Origin: Brachypodium distachyon
Lineage: Eukaryota > Streptophyta > Magnoliopsida > Poales > Poaceae
Assembly: GCF_000005505.3 (NCBI RefSeq)
Contig: NC_016133.3
Location: forward strand, 40,389,237-40,453,236
Reading direction: 5' to 3'
Length of the DNA stretch: 64,000 bases
Shown piece after piece: positions 47,301 through 57,373 of the stretch. Under the pieces are notes generated by a model. The model did no database searches and was not told where the DNA came from. It was given only the letters and a program-made list of their open reading frames with translations. Within the stretch, counting starts at the first letter, position 1; every line of letters starts with the position of its first letter. A program made the position numbers and the translations under genes.

Positions 47301-47971
47301 TCATGCTGGAGGTGCAGGTCAAGGCCGCTGAGGATGCGGCGAGAGCGGCGGCTCGGCACGAGGCCGAGTTCAACTCTGTCAAGCACAGAGCGGCCAGGCT
47401 TTAGACCGAGCTAGCCGCCGTCCGGGAGGAGCTCGCCAAGGCCGGTGAGGACAACGCGGCCAAGGCCGCGGAGCTCGCGAAGCTGGCGGGCCACCTCGGC
47501 AAGGCTAAGAAGGCCGCGCACGATGCTCGAGTCCATCATGGCATGCTGATCGGGCAGCGGCAGATCGAGACGGAGAAACTGCTGAAGATCGCCCAGTCGC
47601 TGCGCGATCTGCTGCCCAAGTTCGAGCTGCAGGCGGTGGAGGTGGACGGGATGGATGTCACGACGCTGATCCCCTTCTTCTCCGACTTGGTGGGGAAGCT
47701 CGGGGTGCTCGACGTCTGGATCGCCAAGTACGGCGCCAACGAAGTTGCCAACTGCGCTCGGGAGGTTGCCGGGACAATCCTCCCACGGATTCACCTCCGG
47801 GACCCGGAGTTTCCCTTCGAGTCCCTGCTGGACGCTTAGTCCGACAGCGAGGACGAGCCCACGCACACCCAAGCAGTGCGCGAGTTCGTCGACGAGGTCG
47901 TCGAGCGAATGCAGATGAAGCCGGAGCCAGATCTTCCCGCCGACCCCCCGGCCGAAGACGGCGACAACTAG
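44390..47971 (+). pseudogene. Antisense extra gene of the Tat element (Transposase_28 type), decayed
   Basis: The gene runs opposite to gag-pol. It begins MAPPTTRKGKEVQTLKKA; the following GETQIFPAGAEHQDNDFQV, MVPPFSLFLHALMES and AQLHPTSLFLLATFQFLCEA is the core of the family annotated as 'putative gypsy type transposon' (PF04195). Then come a Trp-rich part, a long Ala/Pro/Gly-rich linker, and a C-terminal coiled coil rich in Glu, Ala and Lys (about 46,950-47,600), ending at TAG 47,969-47,971. Two small introns are plausible (46,171-46,242 and 46,339-46,411, GT to TAG). Stops at 44,840, 45,173, 47,402 and 47,837 and a shift near 47,090 make it a pseudogene. The role of these proteins is unknown; despite the family name no transposase activity is established. 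Confidence 0.8.
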
Positions 47972-48129
47972 TTGCCGCAGCCCCCAGCCGTGCTCGTTGC
48001 TTCCTTTGTATCTTGCTTTGTTTGCTTTTCCTGCAAGTATGGCGCTTAGCACCGTTTGAACAATCACCTTTTGAGTAGTCCATGTAATCATTCAGCACTT
48101 AGTCAATCAAGCTTGTTAATTTGCTCAAT

Positions 48130-48800
48130 TTTTGTCCCTTGTTCCCGAGTCTGGCTCGCGGGGTTGTTCCCTTAGCCTTTGCGTGTTGTGCCTTGTGTTG
48201 CCGGGGGCTCGCACGCTCCACCCTTGACCAGACCAGGGACCCAGGACGGACTCGCAGTGCCGACCTGGGGTCAAGCGGTAGGCGGCGAGCCACTCCACTT
48301 GCGGGGTAACTACTCTCAGCCATGCCCTCCCAGGACGGACCCGGAAGCCACACGGGGAGCGCACTCCCCCCGCAAGCGTCCTCCTCACACCCAGGCCACG
48401 CGCAGGTTCCGGGACCACACTTGGCGAAGCAGCGTTCAGCTCTTAGTTAAGTAAACTTTTTCAACATGTTCATCGTTCCCGGCACTGTCCAGCGAGGTGG
48501 CCCCTTTAGCCTTTGCGTACTTCGCCTTGTGTTGTGGGGGATTCACGCGCGCCTCACCCTTGACCAGACCAGGGACCCAGGACGGACCCGCGGTGCCGAC
48601 CTGGGGCCAAGCGGTAGCGGGGAGCCACTCCACTTGCGGGGTAATTACCCCAAGCCGTGCCCCTCCGGGACGGACCCGAGAAGCCACACGGGCAGCGCAC
48701 TCCCCCCGAAAGTGTCCCTTTTAACACTCCGGCTATGCGCGGGATCTGGGGTCACACCCAACGAGACAGTGCTCAATTTCATTCTGTTCTTAGCGAATTC
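48130..48800 (+). repeat. 336-bp direct repeat, two tandem copies
   Basis: The segment CCCTTGACCAGACCAGGGAC occurs at 48,221 and again at 48,557, and the match extends on both sides (TTAGCCTTTGCGT before, AGCCACTCCACTTGCGGGGTAA and GCGCACTCCCCCCG after). The two copies are diverged at perhaps one base in six, so the duplication is older than the insertion of this copy. It lies between the antisense gene and the end of pol and has no coding signal. Confidence 0.85.
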
Positions 48801-49439
48801 AGTGTTCATGTTCAGACACTTAGCTTTTCCGTTCGGTCCAATGCCTCGTGACGCTCGGCGGTAAAGCGCAGCCGGGGCACTGCCTCGATAGGAGCCCACC
48901 TTGGGTACCTGTCCAAGGAAAACGATCTTTGAGGGATGCGGCAGGTGCGCGGGGGCAGGATCGCCGCCAGCGGCAACCGCCGGCGACGATGCTACCACCA
49001 CGCTCACGCGGCAACCCTCGCCTTCAGGGACAGACCCTGGCTTTCAGGGAGGAACCCTGGCTTAGGAGGACTCCGCCCCGGGAGCGGCCGCAAGACGGCT
49101 ATAACGTCCTCGCCGCCAGCTGCGCCCTACCCCGAATGGCGTGCATGGGTGGCGAGGAAGTTATAGCCTCCCGGCGACAGCCCCCGCAACCGGGGGAGAC
49201 TTGGTTTTTTCTGGGGAGCTCGTCCCAAGGGATGTGAGAGCCCTCGTTGCTCGGGAGCAAGACTACTCGAGGGCCGTGGCAGGGACGCGGTGATGGGCCG
49301 GAACGGGCGGCGGGCGCCGGCACCGACGCCATCCCAGCGTCCTCGCAACGACCCGCGTCCGAAAAAAAAAGGCTCTCTCAAAGGGAATGCGGCCGGGCCT
49401 CTATGATAGTGCACCCGAAAAAAAAGGCTCTCTCAAAGG

Positions 49440-49800
49440 CACGGATGGCATGCACTACCATAGAGTTTCTACAGCAACCCCTGCTCCTTGCGGAGGTGTC
49501 CTATGGAGGGGGGCGGTAAGGGCACTGCGGCAATGCACCCCGTCAGCGCCGGACACTGATGGGATGCACCGCCACAGTGCCTCCGCAGCGACCCTTGCCC
49601 AGGAGCCGCCCACTTGAGGAAGCGCAGCAGGGGCACCACGACAGTGCACCCGTCGGCGCAGGACGCCGATGGCATGCACTACCATCGTGCCTCTGTGGCG
49701 TCCCTCGGGGCAGGCTCGATGGGGTGATGCGGCAGGGGCACGATGGCAGCGCACCCGCCGGCGCTAAGCGCCGACAGGAAACACCACCTCCACGCCTCCG
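49440..49800 (+). repeat. Degenerate tandem repeat of about 110 bp inside the Tat element
   Basis: GATGGCATGCACTACCA occurs at about 49,443 and 49,668, with related versions near 49,558 and 49,771. Each is followed by GTGCCTC-like and CAGGGGCAC-like blocks and by CACCCG(T/C)CGGCGC. Three to four copies can be followed. The tract is non-coding and GC-rich. The surrounding segment 48,801-50,655 otherwise holds no gene, a 21-base G-run at 50,310-50,330, and the short duplicated CCAGTGATGCACGC at 50,344 and 50,381. Confidence 0.7.
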
Positions 49801-50655
49801 TGGCACCACCCGCCTTAGCGGCCCCGGACCCGGCTTCGCTCTGAGCCGTTCCATGGTTGGGGCGCGCCTTTTATAGGCGCGGGAGGGGGGTTTGCCACTG
49901 CGCGCGACGGACCCGCGCAGCACCCGTGGCGCCCTTCCCTCGAACGCGGCGCAGTTTCCGCCGCCATGTTTACCAGGCAACCGTGGCACACGTGGCGGCA
50001 ACCTGCCGACTTAGAAGCCTCGGAGTGCGGTGAGCCCCTTGTGTTGCGGTCCTCCCGCACCACAAGGCACCAGTATATGGTGCGACCCGTGGGCAGCCCA
50101 CGGGCACCACAGTGTACAAGATTCCACCCTTTCCTGCAGGTTAGACTCTTACCAGGCCCGAGGTGCTGAAAAAAATTCGGAACTTACGAAAATAAGCAAC
50201 ACAGACAAACCCCTCCTGCCTCCCAGCCCCCGGGCACAAAGGGGTCGATGCCAAATTTGGATGTGAGCATTTCCTTTCCCAGGTGCAGCGACTGTGCGGT
50301 GCCAGCTGCGGGGGGGGGGGGGGGGGGGGGCAACTGCAATTCCAGTGATGCACGCCTGCGGGAAGCCCGCCAACTGCATGTCCAGTGATGCACGCTGCGG
50401 GAAGAACGGGTTTATGTTTCGAGGCCACAACAGCCCCCTGCTCACAACCAAGTATGGAAAGACACCTTTGTGCACTTAAAGCAGAAGACAAAAGAGAGAG
50501 GAACACGCGAACAAACAAGGCAAATCCAAAGCTTAGGGGCGAAACACTTATCTTTATTCACGATTAACTAGTGGTTTACACGCGGGGGCTGCCCGGTTAC
50601 ACTAGTTCGAGAGGTATGCATCGGAGGCATCACCTGAGGGTCGGGCTCCGCCGCT

Positions 50656-53600
50656 TCACGGGTAGAACTTGCGCAAGTGCTCAATATTCCAGCTATTGGG
50701 CACTGGCAAGCCGTCTTCGGTTTCCAGGCGGACAGCCCCCGGCCTGGTCACCTGCACTACCCGGAAAGGGCTCTCCCATTTCGGAGTCAACTTGTTCCCG
50801 GCCTTCGTTCCTTGTATCCGGCGCAGGACAAGGTCTCCGTTCTCGAGCCCCCGGGGACGGACTCGCCTATCGTGATAACGACGGAGTCTCTGCTGGTAGC
50901 GCGCGGCTCGCACAGCAGCCCGACACCGAAGCTCTTCGATGAAGTTTAGATCATCGACCCTTCGCTCGTGTTGGCTGGTGTCGCCGTACGCGCGTACTTG
51001 GGGAGATCCGTACTTGAGCTCGAGGGGCAGCACCGCTTTTGCCCCGTAGACAAGGGCGAAAGAAGTTTCGCCCGTTGCCCGACTAGGTGTGGTCCTGATT
51101 GACCACAGCACGGGTTGGAGTTCTTCCGCACTGGTTCCACCTCCACCCACTTGGAGAACTTGTCGATGGCCACGAACAAATATTTGTAACCGCCGGCCGC
51201 CCTCGGTAGCTTGCCGACGATGTCGAGCCCCCAGACCGCGAACGACCATGAGGACGGAATGACATGCAGGGCCTGCGCCGGTTGGTTGCTCTTCTTTGAG
51301 TGGAACTGGCACGCTTCGCACGTCCTCACCAGCTGCTCTGCGTCAGCCAAGGCCGTGGGCCAGTAGAAGCCATGTCGACATGCCTTGCCGGCTAAAGCCC
51401 GAGAGGCCACATGGTGTGAACATGTGCCTCGATGTATGTCTTCCAACAGTGCGGACCCTTCTTCCTGCGGCACGCAGATGAGTTTGACACCGTTCGCACG
51501 CTTGCGGTAGAGGTTACCATCTACCACAGTGTACATCTTGGCTTGCCGTGCCACACGTTCCGCGGCGACGTCATCTTCTGGGAGAGCCTTCCCTTTCAGG
51601 TAGCGGGCGATTTCTTCCGCCCAAGGGGGAATCTCCCTGCCAACGCATGCCGCCATATCAGCGGCATGGACCCCTACTGCCGCAGGGGTTCTTTCGGTTG
51701 CCGGAGGGGCGTCCCCGACAGCCGGCTGGGGGGCGACTGAAGGAGCCACTTGCTTCCAGAACACCCCCGCCGGAGGCTTCCGGCGCTCTGCTGCCATCTT
51801 GGCCAGCTCGTCAACAGCGAAGTTATCCTTCCGCTTGACGTGTTCGAAGCACAAACCTTTGAACTTTCGTTCTAGCTTGCGGGCCTCCCCCACGTACGAC
51901 GCCATTTGAGGGCAGTCGTAGTCCTTGTTGACCTGGTTCATCACGAGCTGGGAATCGCCGCGAACAACCAGGCGCTTAATGTCGAGGGTGACCGCTGCCC
52001 GCAACCCGGCAAGCAGGCCCTCGTACTCCGCCGTGTTGTTGGTGGAGTTAGCGAAGTCGAGTTGAACAGTGAACCTCAACTGGTCCCCTGTTGGTGACTC
52101 GATGATGGCCCCCGCGCCTGCTTCCTGAAGACTGAATGCACCGTCGAAGTAGAGGACCCAGTGGTCCTCGTCCAGCTTGTCGGGCAGCCTGTTCTCCAGC
52201 TCACTTTCTTCTACTCCCGTGGACGTCCATTCCACGACGAAGTCCGCCAGGGCCGTGCTCTTAATGTTTTTGGAGTTGGCAAAGTGGAGGTCGAACTCCG
52301 ACAACTCCATCCTCCATTCGGCCACCCTCCCGATGGCTTCACAGTTGGTGAGGGCCCGCTCAAGGCAGAACCCAGACACCACCGTGACGCGGTGCGCCTG
52401 GAAGTAGTGGCGCAGCTTGCGGGACGCAAGGAGAATCCCCAGAAGAACCTTCTGTACTTGCGGGTACCTTGTCCGCACGTCGCGCAACACCGTACTAACA
52501 AAGTACACTGGGTGCTGCATCAACCGCTTCCGCGGTGCCGAGGTTGCCGACTCAGGGGCGGTCCCCGGGTCTGAGGCGGTTGCCGGGGGCCGCTCAGCCC
52601 CCTGCCCCGCAGCCCCAGTCCCCGGGACGTCTTCCTCCCTCTCGGCAACCAGCACCGAGCTGACCACCTGGTCAGTCGCCGCTAGGTAGAGTAGCAGCGG
52701 CTCGCCCAGCTTGGGGGCGACGAGGATGGGCGGTGACCTGAGGTACTGCTTGAGTTCCTGGAACGCCGCCTCGGCCTCGGGAGTCCAGTCGACTGGACCC
52801 TTCTTCTTCATTACCCTGAAGAAAGGCAGGGCACGCACGCCCAGCCTGGAGATGAAACGCCCCAGCGCGGCAACACAGCCGTTGAGGCGCTGGACATATT
52901 TCACCTTGCGGGGGGCCTCCATCTTCTCGATGACTTCTATCTTGGTCGGGTTGGCCTGTATCCCCCTGTGTGAAACCAAGAAACCCAGAAGCTGCCCGGA
53001 GTCGACACCAAAGGTGCACTTATCGGGGTTCAGCTTGAGCTTGATCCTGCGGAGGTTGTCGAACGTCTCCCGCAGGTCATCAATCAGTGAGTCCCCACGC
53101 TTCGATTTGATGACGATGTCGTCCATGTAGGCCTCCGCGTTGCGGCCAAGCTGGGGCCCCAAACATTCGCGCAGGGCACGCTGGAATGTGGAGCCCACGT
53201 TCTTCAACCCGAAAGGCATGCATGTATAGCAATAACAGCCAACCGGAGTGATAAACGCTGTCTTTTCCTCATGCTCGACCGCCATCTTGATTTGTTGGTA
53301 GCCGGAGAAAGCATCCAGAAAACTCAGCAAGTCACAACCAGCGGTAGAATCAACTATCTGGTCGATACGGGGTACAGGGAAGGGATCCTTGGGGTATGCG
53401 CGATTAAGATCGGTGAAATCTACACACATGCGAAGCTTATTCCCTGCTTTAGGCACTACTACAGGGTTAGCTAGCCAAGTGGGGTACAAGACTTCCCTGA
53501 TTGCCCTGGCAGCCTTGAGCTTGCCCACCTCTTGCTTGATAAAATCCTTTCGCTCTTGTGCTTGCCGCCGGATCTTCTGCTTGACGGGGTGCGCATCCGG

Positions 53601-53711
53601 GCGCACCGCGAGCCGATGCTCAACCACCTCCCTGGGGACTCCGAGAAGGTCCGACGGTTGCCAGGCGAACACGTCGGCGTTATCCCGGAGGAAGGTGATG
53701 AGGGCGCTTTC
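50656..53711 (-). pseudogene. Tat element pol: reverse transcriptase, two RNase H domains, integrase with core deletion
   Basis: A frame of 908 residues (53,672 to 50,946) contains the reverse transcriptase ([34 protein letters not shown] at about residues 182-185), a Gypsy RNase H segment ([14 protein letters not shown] and [14 protein letters not shown]), and then a second, archaeal-type RNase H ([32 protein letters not shown]). The integrase has its HHCC zinc part ([15 protein letters not shown] to CEACQ) and the first catalytic Asp ([10 protein letters not shown]). Near 51,120-51,135 the sequence jumps out of frame to the C-terminal integrase part ([16 protein letters not shown], ending LRKFYP at 50,656), so roughly 280 bases with the other two catalytic residues are missing. 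Pol is in the same frame as the protease but separated by a TAG at 53,712-53,714. Confidence 0.88.
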
Positions 53712-56395
53712 CTATTCGGCGGCAAGGTTCACACCGACGGTAACGGTGCGCCCCTTGTCGCCGGCTTGGAGGGGCAGCTTCTTCACTTTGGCGGCCTCCT
53801 CCCGGAGCCCCTGCCCCTTGCCGGGACGCGAGCTCGAGCCTGCGCCTCCCCCGGTAAGCTCTTGCGGGGTAGCGCGGGCCTTCTTCGTTGCCGGGGCATC
53901 ACCCGACAAGCCGTCGTCCTCGACAGCATCCTCATCGCCGGCATCGGCTGTGGCAGCGGCCCAGAAGACTTCGCCAACGCACCAGGCCACGTCCTTGAGG
54001 TCGCAACTGATGGAGAGAACTCCATAGACGGACGGCATCTTCATCACGCTATAGGCGCAATGCGTGGCCGCCATGAACTTAATCAGCGCCGGTCGACCAA
54101 GGATCCCGTTGTAAGGCAACGGGGTGTGCGCCAGGTCGAACACTATGTGTTCGGTCCTGAACGCTTCCCGGGACCCGAAGGTGACCAGCAGCGTGATGCG
54201 TCCCAACGGACGCACGATCCCGGGGTTCACCCCCCGGAATGGGTCGGTGGGCTTCAGCTGCTCCACCGGCAGTTGGAGCTTTTCCACCAGCCTGGCGGAC
54301 AGGAGGTTAAGCCCCGCTCCGTTGTCCACCAGCACCTTGGTCACCATCATATTGCTAATGATCGGCGAGACGACGAAGGGTATTACCCCCGAACCCAGCT
54401 GTCGTGCTGGGTGATCGTCGGCGCTGAAGGTGATCGGCACGTGCGACCACCCCAGCGGCTGTTGCGGCTCCGCATCCGGCAACAACGCGCACACGTCGCG
54501 GGTGAGACGTTTCACCGCGGCGCGGGATGAGAGAGCATAGGCTACCCCATGGATGCAGGCGACGCCACGAGGCTCCTTGAAGCCCGGTTCATCGCCGCCG
54601 GTATAGTCGGACTCGTGCTGTTCCTCAACGCGCGCCCTGTCGCGTCCCCGAGGAGGGCGTTCCCGACCAGCGCGGGGCTGGCCGCGTCCCCCTTGGGGTT
54701 CATCCCTGCCGGCTCCGCCGCCGGCAGGCCTTGGCCCCGCTCGGGGGTTGTTCGGGCAGTCTCGCGAGAGATGCCTGATGTCGCCGCAGTTGAAGCAGGC
54801 GCCGGCGGCACGGCGCTGCTCCCGCCGCTGCTTGATCCCCTGCAGAACGCGACAGTTCTGCGCGTCGTGGGTGGAGTTGCTGTGGATGGGGCAGCGGGGC
54901 GCGTCACCCTGCTTCCCGCCAGGCCCGCACCCGGCGAGGCCTTCTTCACGGGCCTCGTGGCAGGAGCCCCCGAGTCCGTAGCAAGGACTTGTTTCCCGCT
55001 GCGCTTGCGGGAACCCTTCTTCTGCGAGCCCTCGCCAGGGCTCGCGGCATCCTTGGTTGCCAGCTCGGGCGCTAAGCGCCCTTCCTCGGCCATGGCGCAC
55101 TTCTGCGCCAGCGCGTACAGGTCCTGCGTCGTCCGGATCTGATGCGTGCTCAGCTTCTTGCGCATCTTGGGGTCACGGACGTTGATGGCGAAGGTGTTGA
55201 TGATGGCGGCCGCCTCCACCTCGGGGATGAAATAGGAGAGGTTGGAGAAACGGTTGACGAAGGCCCGCACCGTCTCTCCCGATTTCTGCACGATAGTGTG
55301 CAGCTCCGCCATGGTTCCTGAGCGCTTGTAGCCGCCTTGGAACGCGCTTACGAACTACTCGCACAGGTCCGCCCAAGTGGCGATGGACCCGGCGGGTAGG
55401 TTGAGCAACCAGGTTCGCACTGATCCTTTCAGAACCATCGGGAACCAGTTTGCCCTGACCTTGTCGTCGGCGCCGATGGCATGCATGCCCAACGTGTAGG
55501 TCAGGAGGAAATCCTTGGGGTTAGCGGTCCCGTCGTACGTATCGAGCGCGGGCGCTCGGAACTTACGAGGCCACGGCACCCGCCGCAGCTCGCGCGCGGA
55601 CGTGGTGCAGCCGTCCTCGCGGCCCTTGGGAGCGTCTTCCTGCTCCTGTGGGCGCTGGGCGCAGATCCTCCGCTAGCGGGCATTCAAGATGCCACGTGCA
55701 TAGCCCCCCGGAACGGTGGGCGATGAGTTCGAGGACCCCTCCGGGCCCCCGTCTCCTTGGCCTCGTTGAGGAGGGGGAGGGTTCTCCCCCTGTCGTGAGG
55801 CTGGTGGCGCGTCTCCGCCCTCCGGGTTCTACCCGTGGCCGGAGCCTACCGGGGCGCCCTCGCCTTGCAGCTGCTGGGCGGCTAGGGCGAGAAGCGCTTC
55901 CAACTCCTCGCCCCACGTCTCGTGCGCCGGCATGCCCTGCTGCGGCTCGTACCGCACCATGATGCGCGCGGCGATGATGGATTCAGCCGGGGTTCGCACG
56001 GGGGCAGCCGGTTTCTTGAACGGCTGCTTCCCGCCCTTGCCCTGGACACCTCCGGGTGTGCAGGGTGTGAACCCCCAAGGGTTGCTCGTGACGCAGTGTG
56101 CTCCTGGTGCTGCTGCCGCGGGGCGTCCTCGGGCCGCGACTCAACCCGTTGGCTGGCCCGGGCGACGCCGTGCGTGCTCGCCTGACTGACCCCGGCACTG
56201 GGGGCAGCCGGTCCCCTCGTCCGATTGTCGGTCGACGGCCGAGGAGGCGGTGGAGGTAGCTGCGTTTGCTGCACTCTCAAGGGCTCGGGGTTCTCCTGAG
56301 CCCCCGACTCGGGCCGCACGTCGTGCGATCGCGTGTGTGCCGTTGGGGCCTCACGCAGGTCTATGCGCGAGTCACCATCCCGCTTGGGGGGCATG
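53712..56395 (-). pseudogene. Tat element gag and protease, frameshifted
   Basis: The likely first ATG is at 56,395 (MPPKRDGDSRIDLREAP), followed by a Pro/Ser-rich part. The capsid-like gag core lies at about 55,580-55,100 (VRANWFPMVLKGSVRTWLLN, AFQGGYKRSGTMAELH), with a TAG at 55,355-55,357 inside it. A frame change near 54,915 leads to the zinc knuckle CFNCGDIRHLSRDC and the protease, whose active site reads VDNGAGLNLL, a variant of the usual D-T/S-G. The last codon before pol is a stop at 53,712. The 5' part between 55,580 and 56,395 is in yet another frame. The start lies only 42 bases from the LTR. Confidence 0.8.
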
Positions 56396-56437
56396 GTGGC
56401 TAGACTCGTCGGCGAAGAAGAGCGAAGCCGATGCCGA

Positions 56438-57185
56438 TGGAAACTCTGCTGCCGGCGATCTCCGGCATTGTCCACTCCCGCGCCCCCTACCTGGCGAGCC
56501 AGATGTGGTCACTCGGTGCTCCGACACGGGGGGCGTGCGGCCACGTCCCCCTCTTAGGTTCGGTAGGGGCGTCTGGGGCGGAGACCCGGTGATCGCCGGC
56601 ACGGCCGATGAGACCCTACGGGGCCGGCGAGACGAAGTGCTAGGGGTATGCGCTAATCGAAGAACAGATGCACGCACGTTTTTACCCAGGTTCGGGCCAC
56701 CCGGAGGTGTAAAACCCCAGGTCCTGCTTGGCTGAGCTGATATTGATTGCGGATCAAATGTTTGCAAATTGCCGGGCAAGCTCCCGGGCTTTCTCTCAGT
56801 AGCTAGGTGCTCCTCACTGCTCTCTGCTGGCTGTCTACTGGAGCCAACTAAGCTTCTGCCGAGCCAGCTTGAGTGAACTTACTGAACCGAGCCAAAGAAA
56901 ATGCGGAACCCCCTTGACCGTTGGCATGGGTTCTCCTTTTATATACAAGGGGATGTCACAAGTGCCACGGTGCATGGGCTACAAGTGTCCAGCAGGGAGG
57001 CACACAACTCCCCCCGGTGAGCTGGTGGTGTGCATGGATGCCACCTCCGCCACTAGGGGTCTAAAACCCTAAGGTAGGACTGGACACCCACTGTTTTCTT
57101 TGATCGGACGGGTAACTACCCGTCGGTCGGCTCGTTTACCGAGCCGTGCGCTTCACTCCTTGTCCTGGTGGGACCGCGCATCCCA
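56438..57185 (-). repeat. 5' LTR of the Tat element
   Basis: This copy is 748 bases and matches 41,592-42,338 along its whole length with about 20 differences and one indel. The minus-orientation TATA box is at plus-strand 56,937-56,945. On the minus strand the LTR starts TGGGATGCGCGG and ends GAGTTTCCA. The bases that follow (TCGGCATCGGCTTCGC) do not look like a tRNA primer binding site. Confidence 0.88.
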
Positions 57186-57373
57186 AGTAAGTTTGCATTG
57201 GGGGTGTTTTTTTTCTCATGGTTGTGAATTTATTAAAAAAAGCATCCCCAAGTAAGTTGCACAGGGGCAACAGATTGTGTGTAACTGCAAATTTTCTTTC
57301 CCCTGCGAATCTTTGTTTAAGCGTTTGTTTTTGCTAATGTTTTTTAATTTTTTTTTCCTCTCTTTTTTTTCAG

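Larger units (their letters stand above)
41592..57185 (-). mobile_element. Gypsy LTR retrotransposon of the Tat lineage, 15.6 kb with a nested insertion
   Basis: Two long direct repeats bound the element, and gag, protease, reverse transcriptase, two RNase H domains and integrase lie in this order on the minus strand. The second, archaeal-type RNase H and an extra gene in antisense between integrase and the 3' LTR are known marks of the Tat lineage (RIRE2/Grande relatives). The element lies in an intron of the Ulp1/PMD-like gene. The five bases flanking the two ends (TGCGA and AGTAA) do not match, so no target duplication is seen. A solo Copia LTR is nested inside. By eye the LTRs differ at about 20 of 748 positions, which indicates an insertion of around one million years if the usual grass LTR rate is used. 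Confidence 0.9.

Noticed and set aside
48130..49800. Repeat arrays considered as CRISPR or satellite
   Set aside because: The units are long, degenerate and directly adjacent without unique spacers, and they lie inside a plant retrotransposon.
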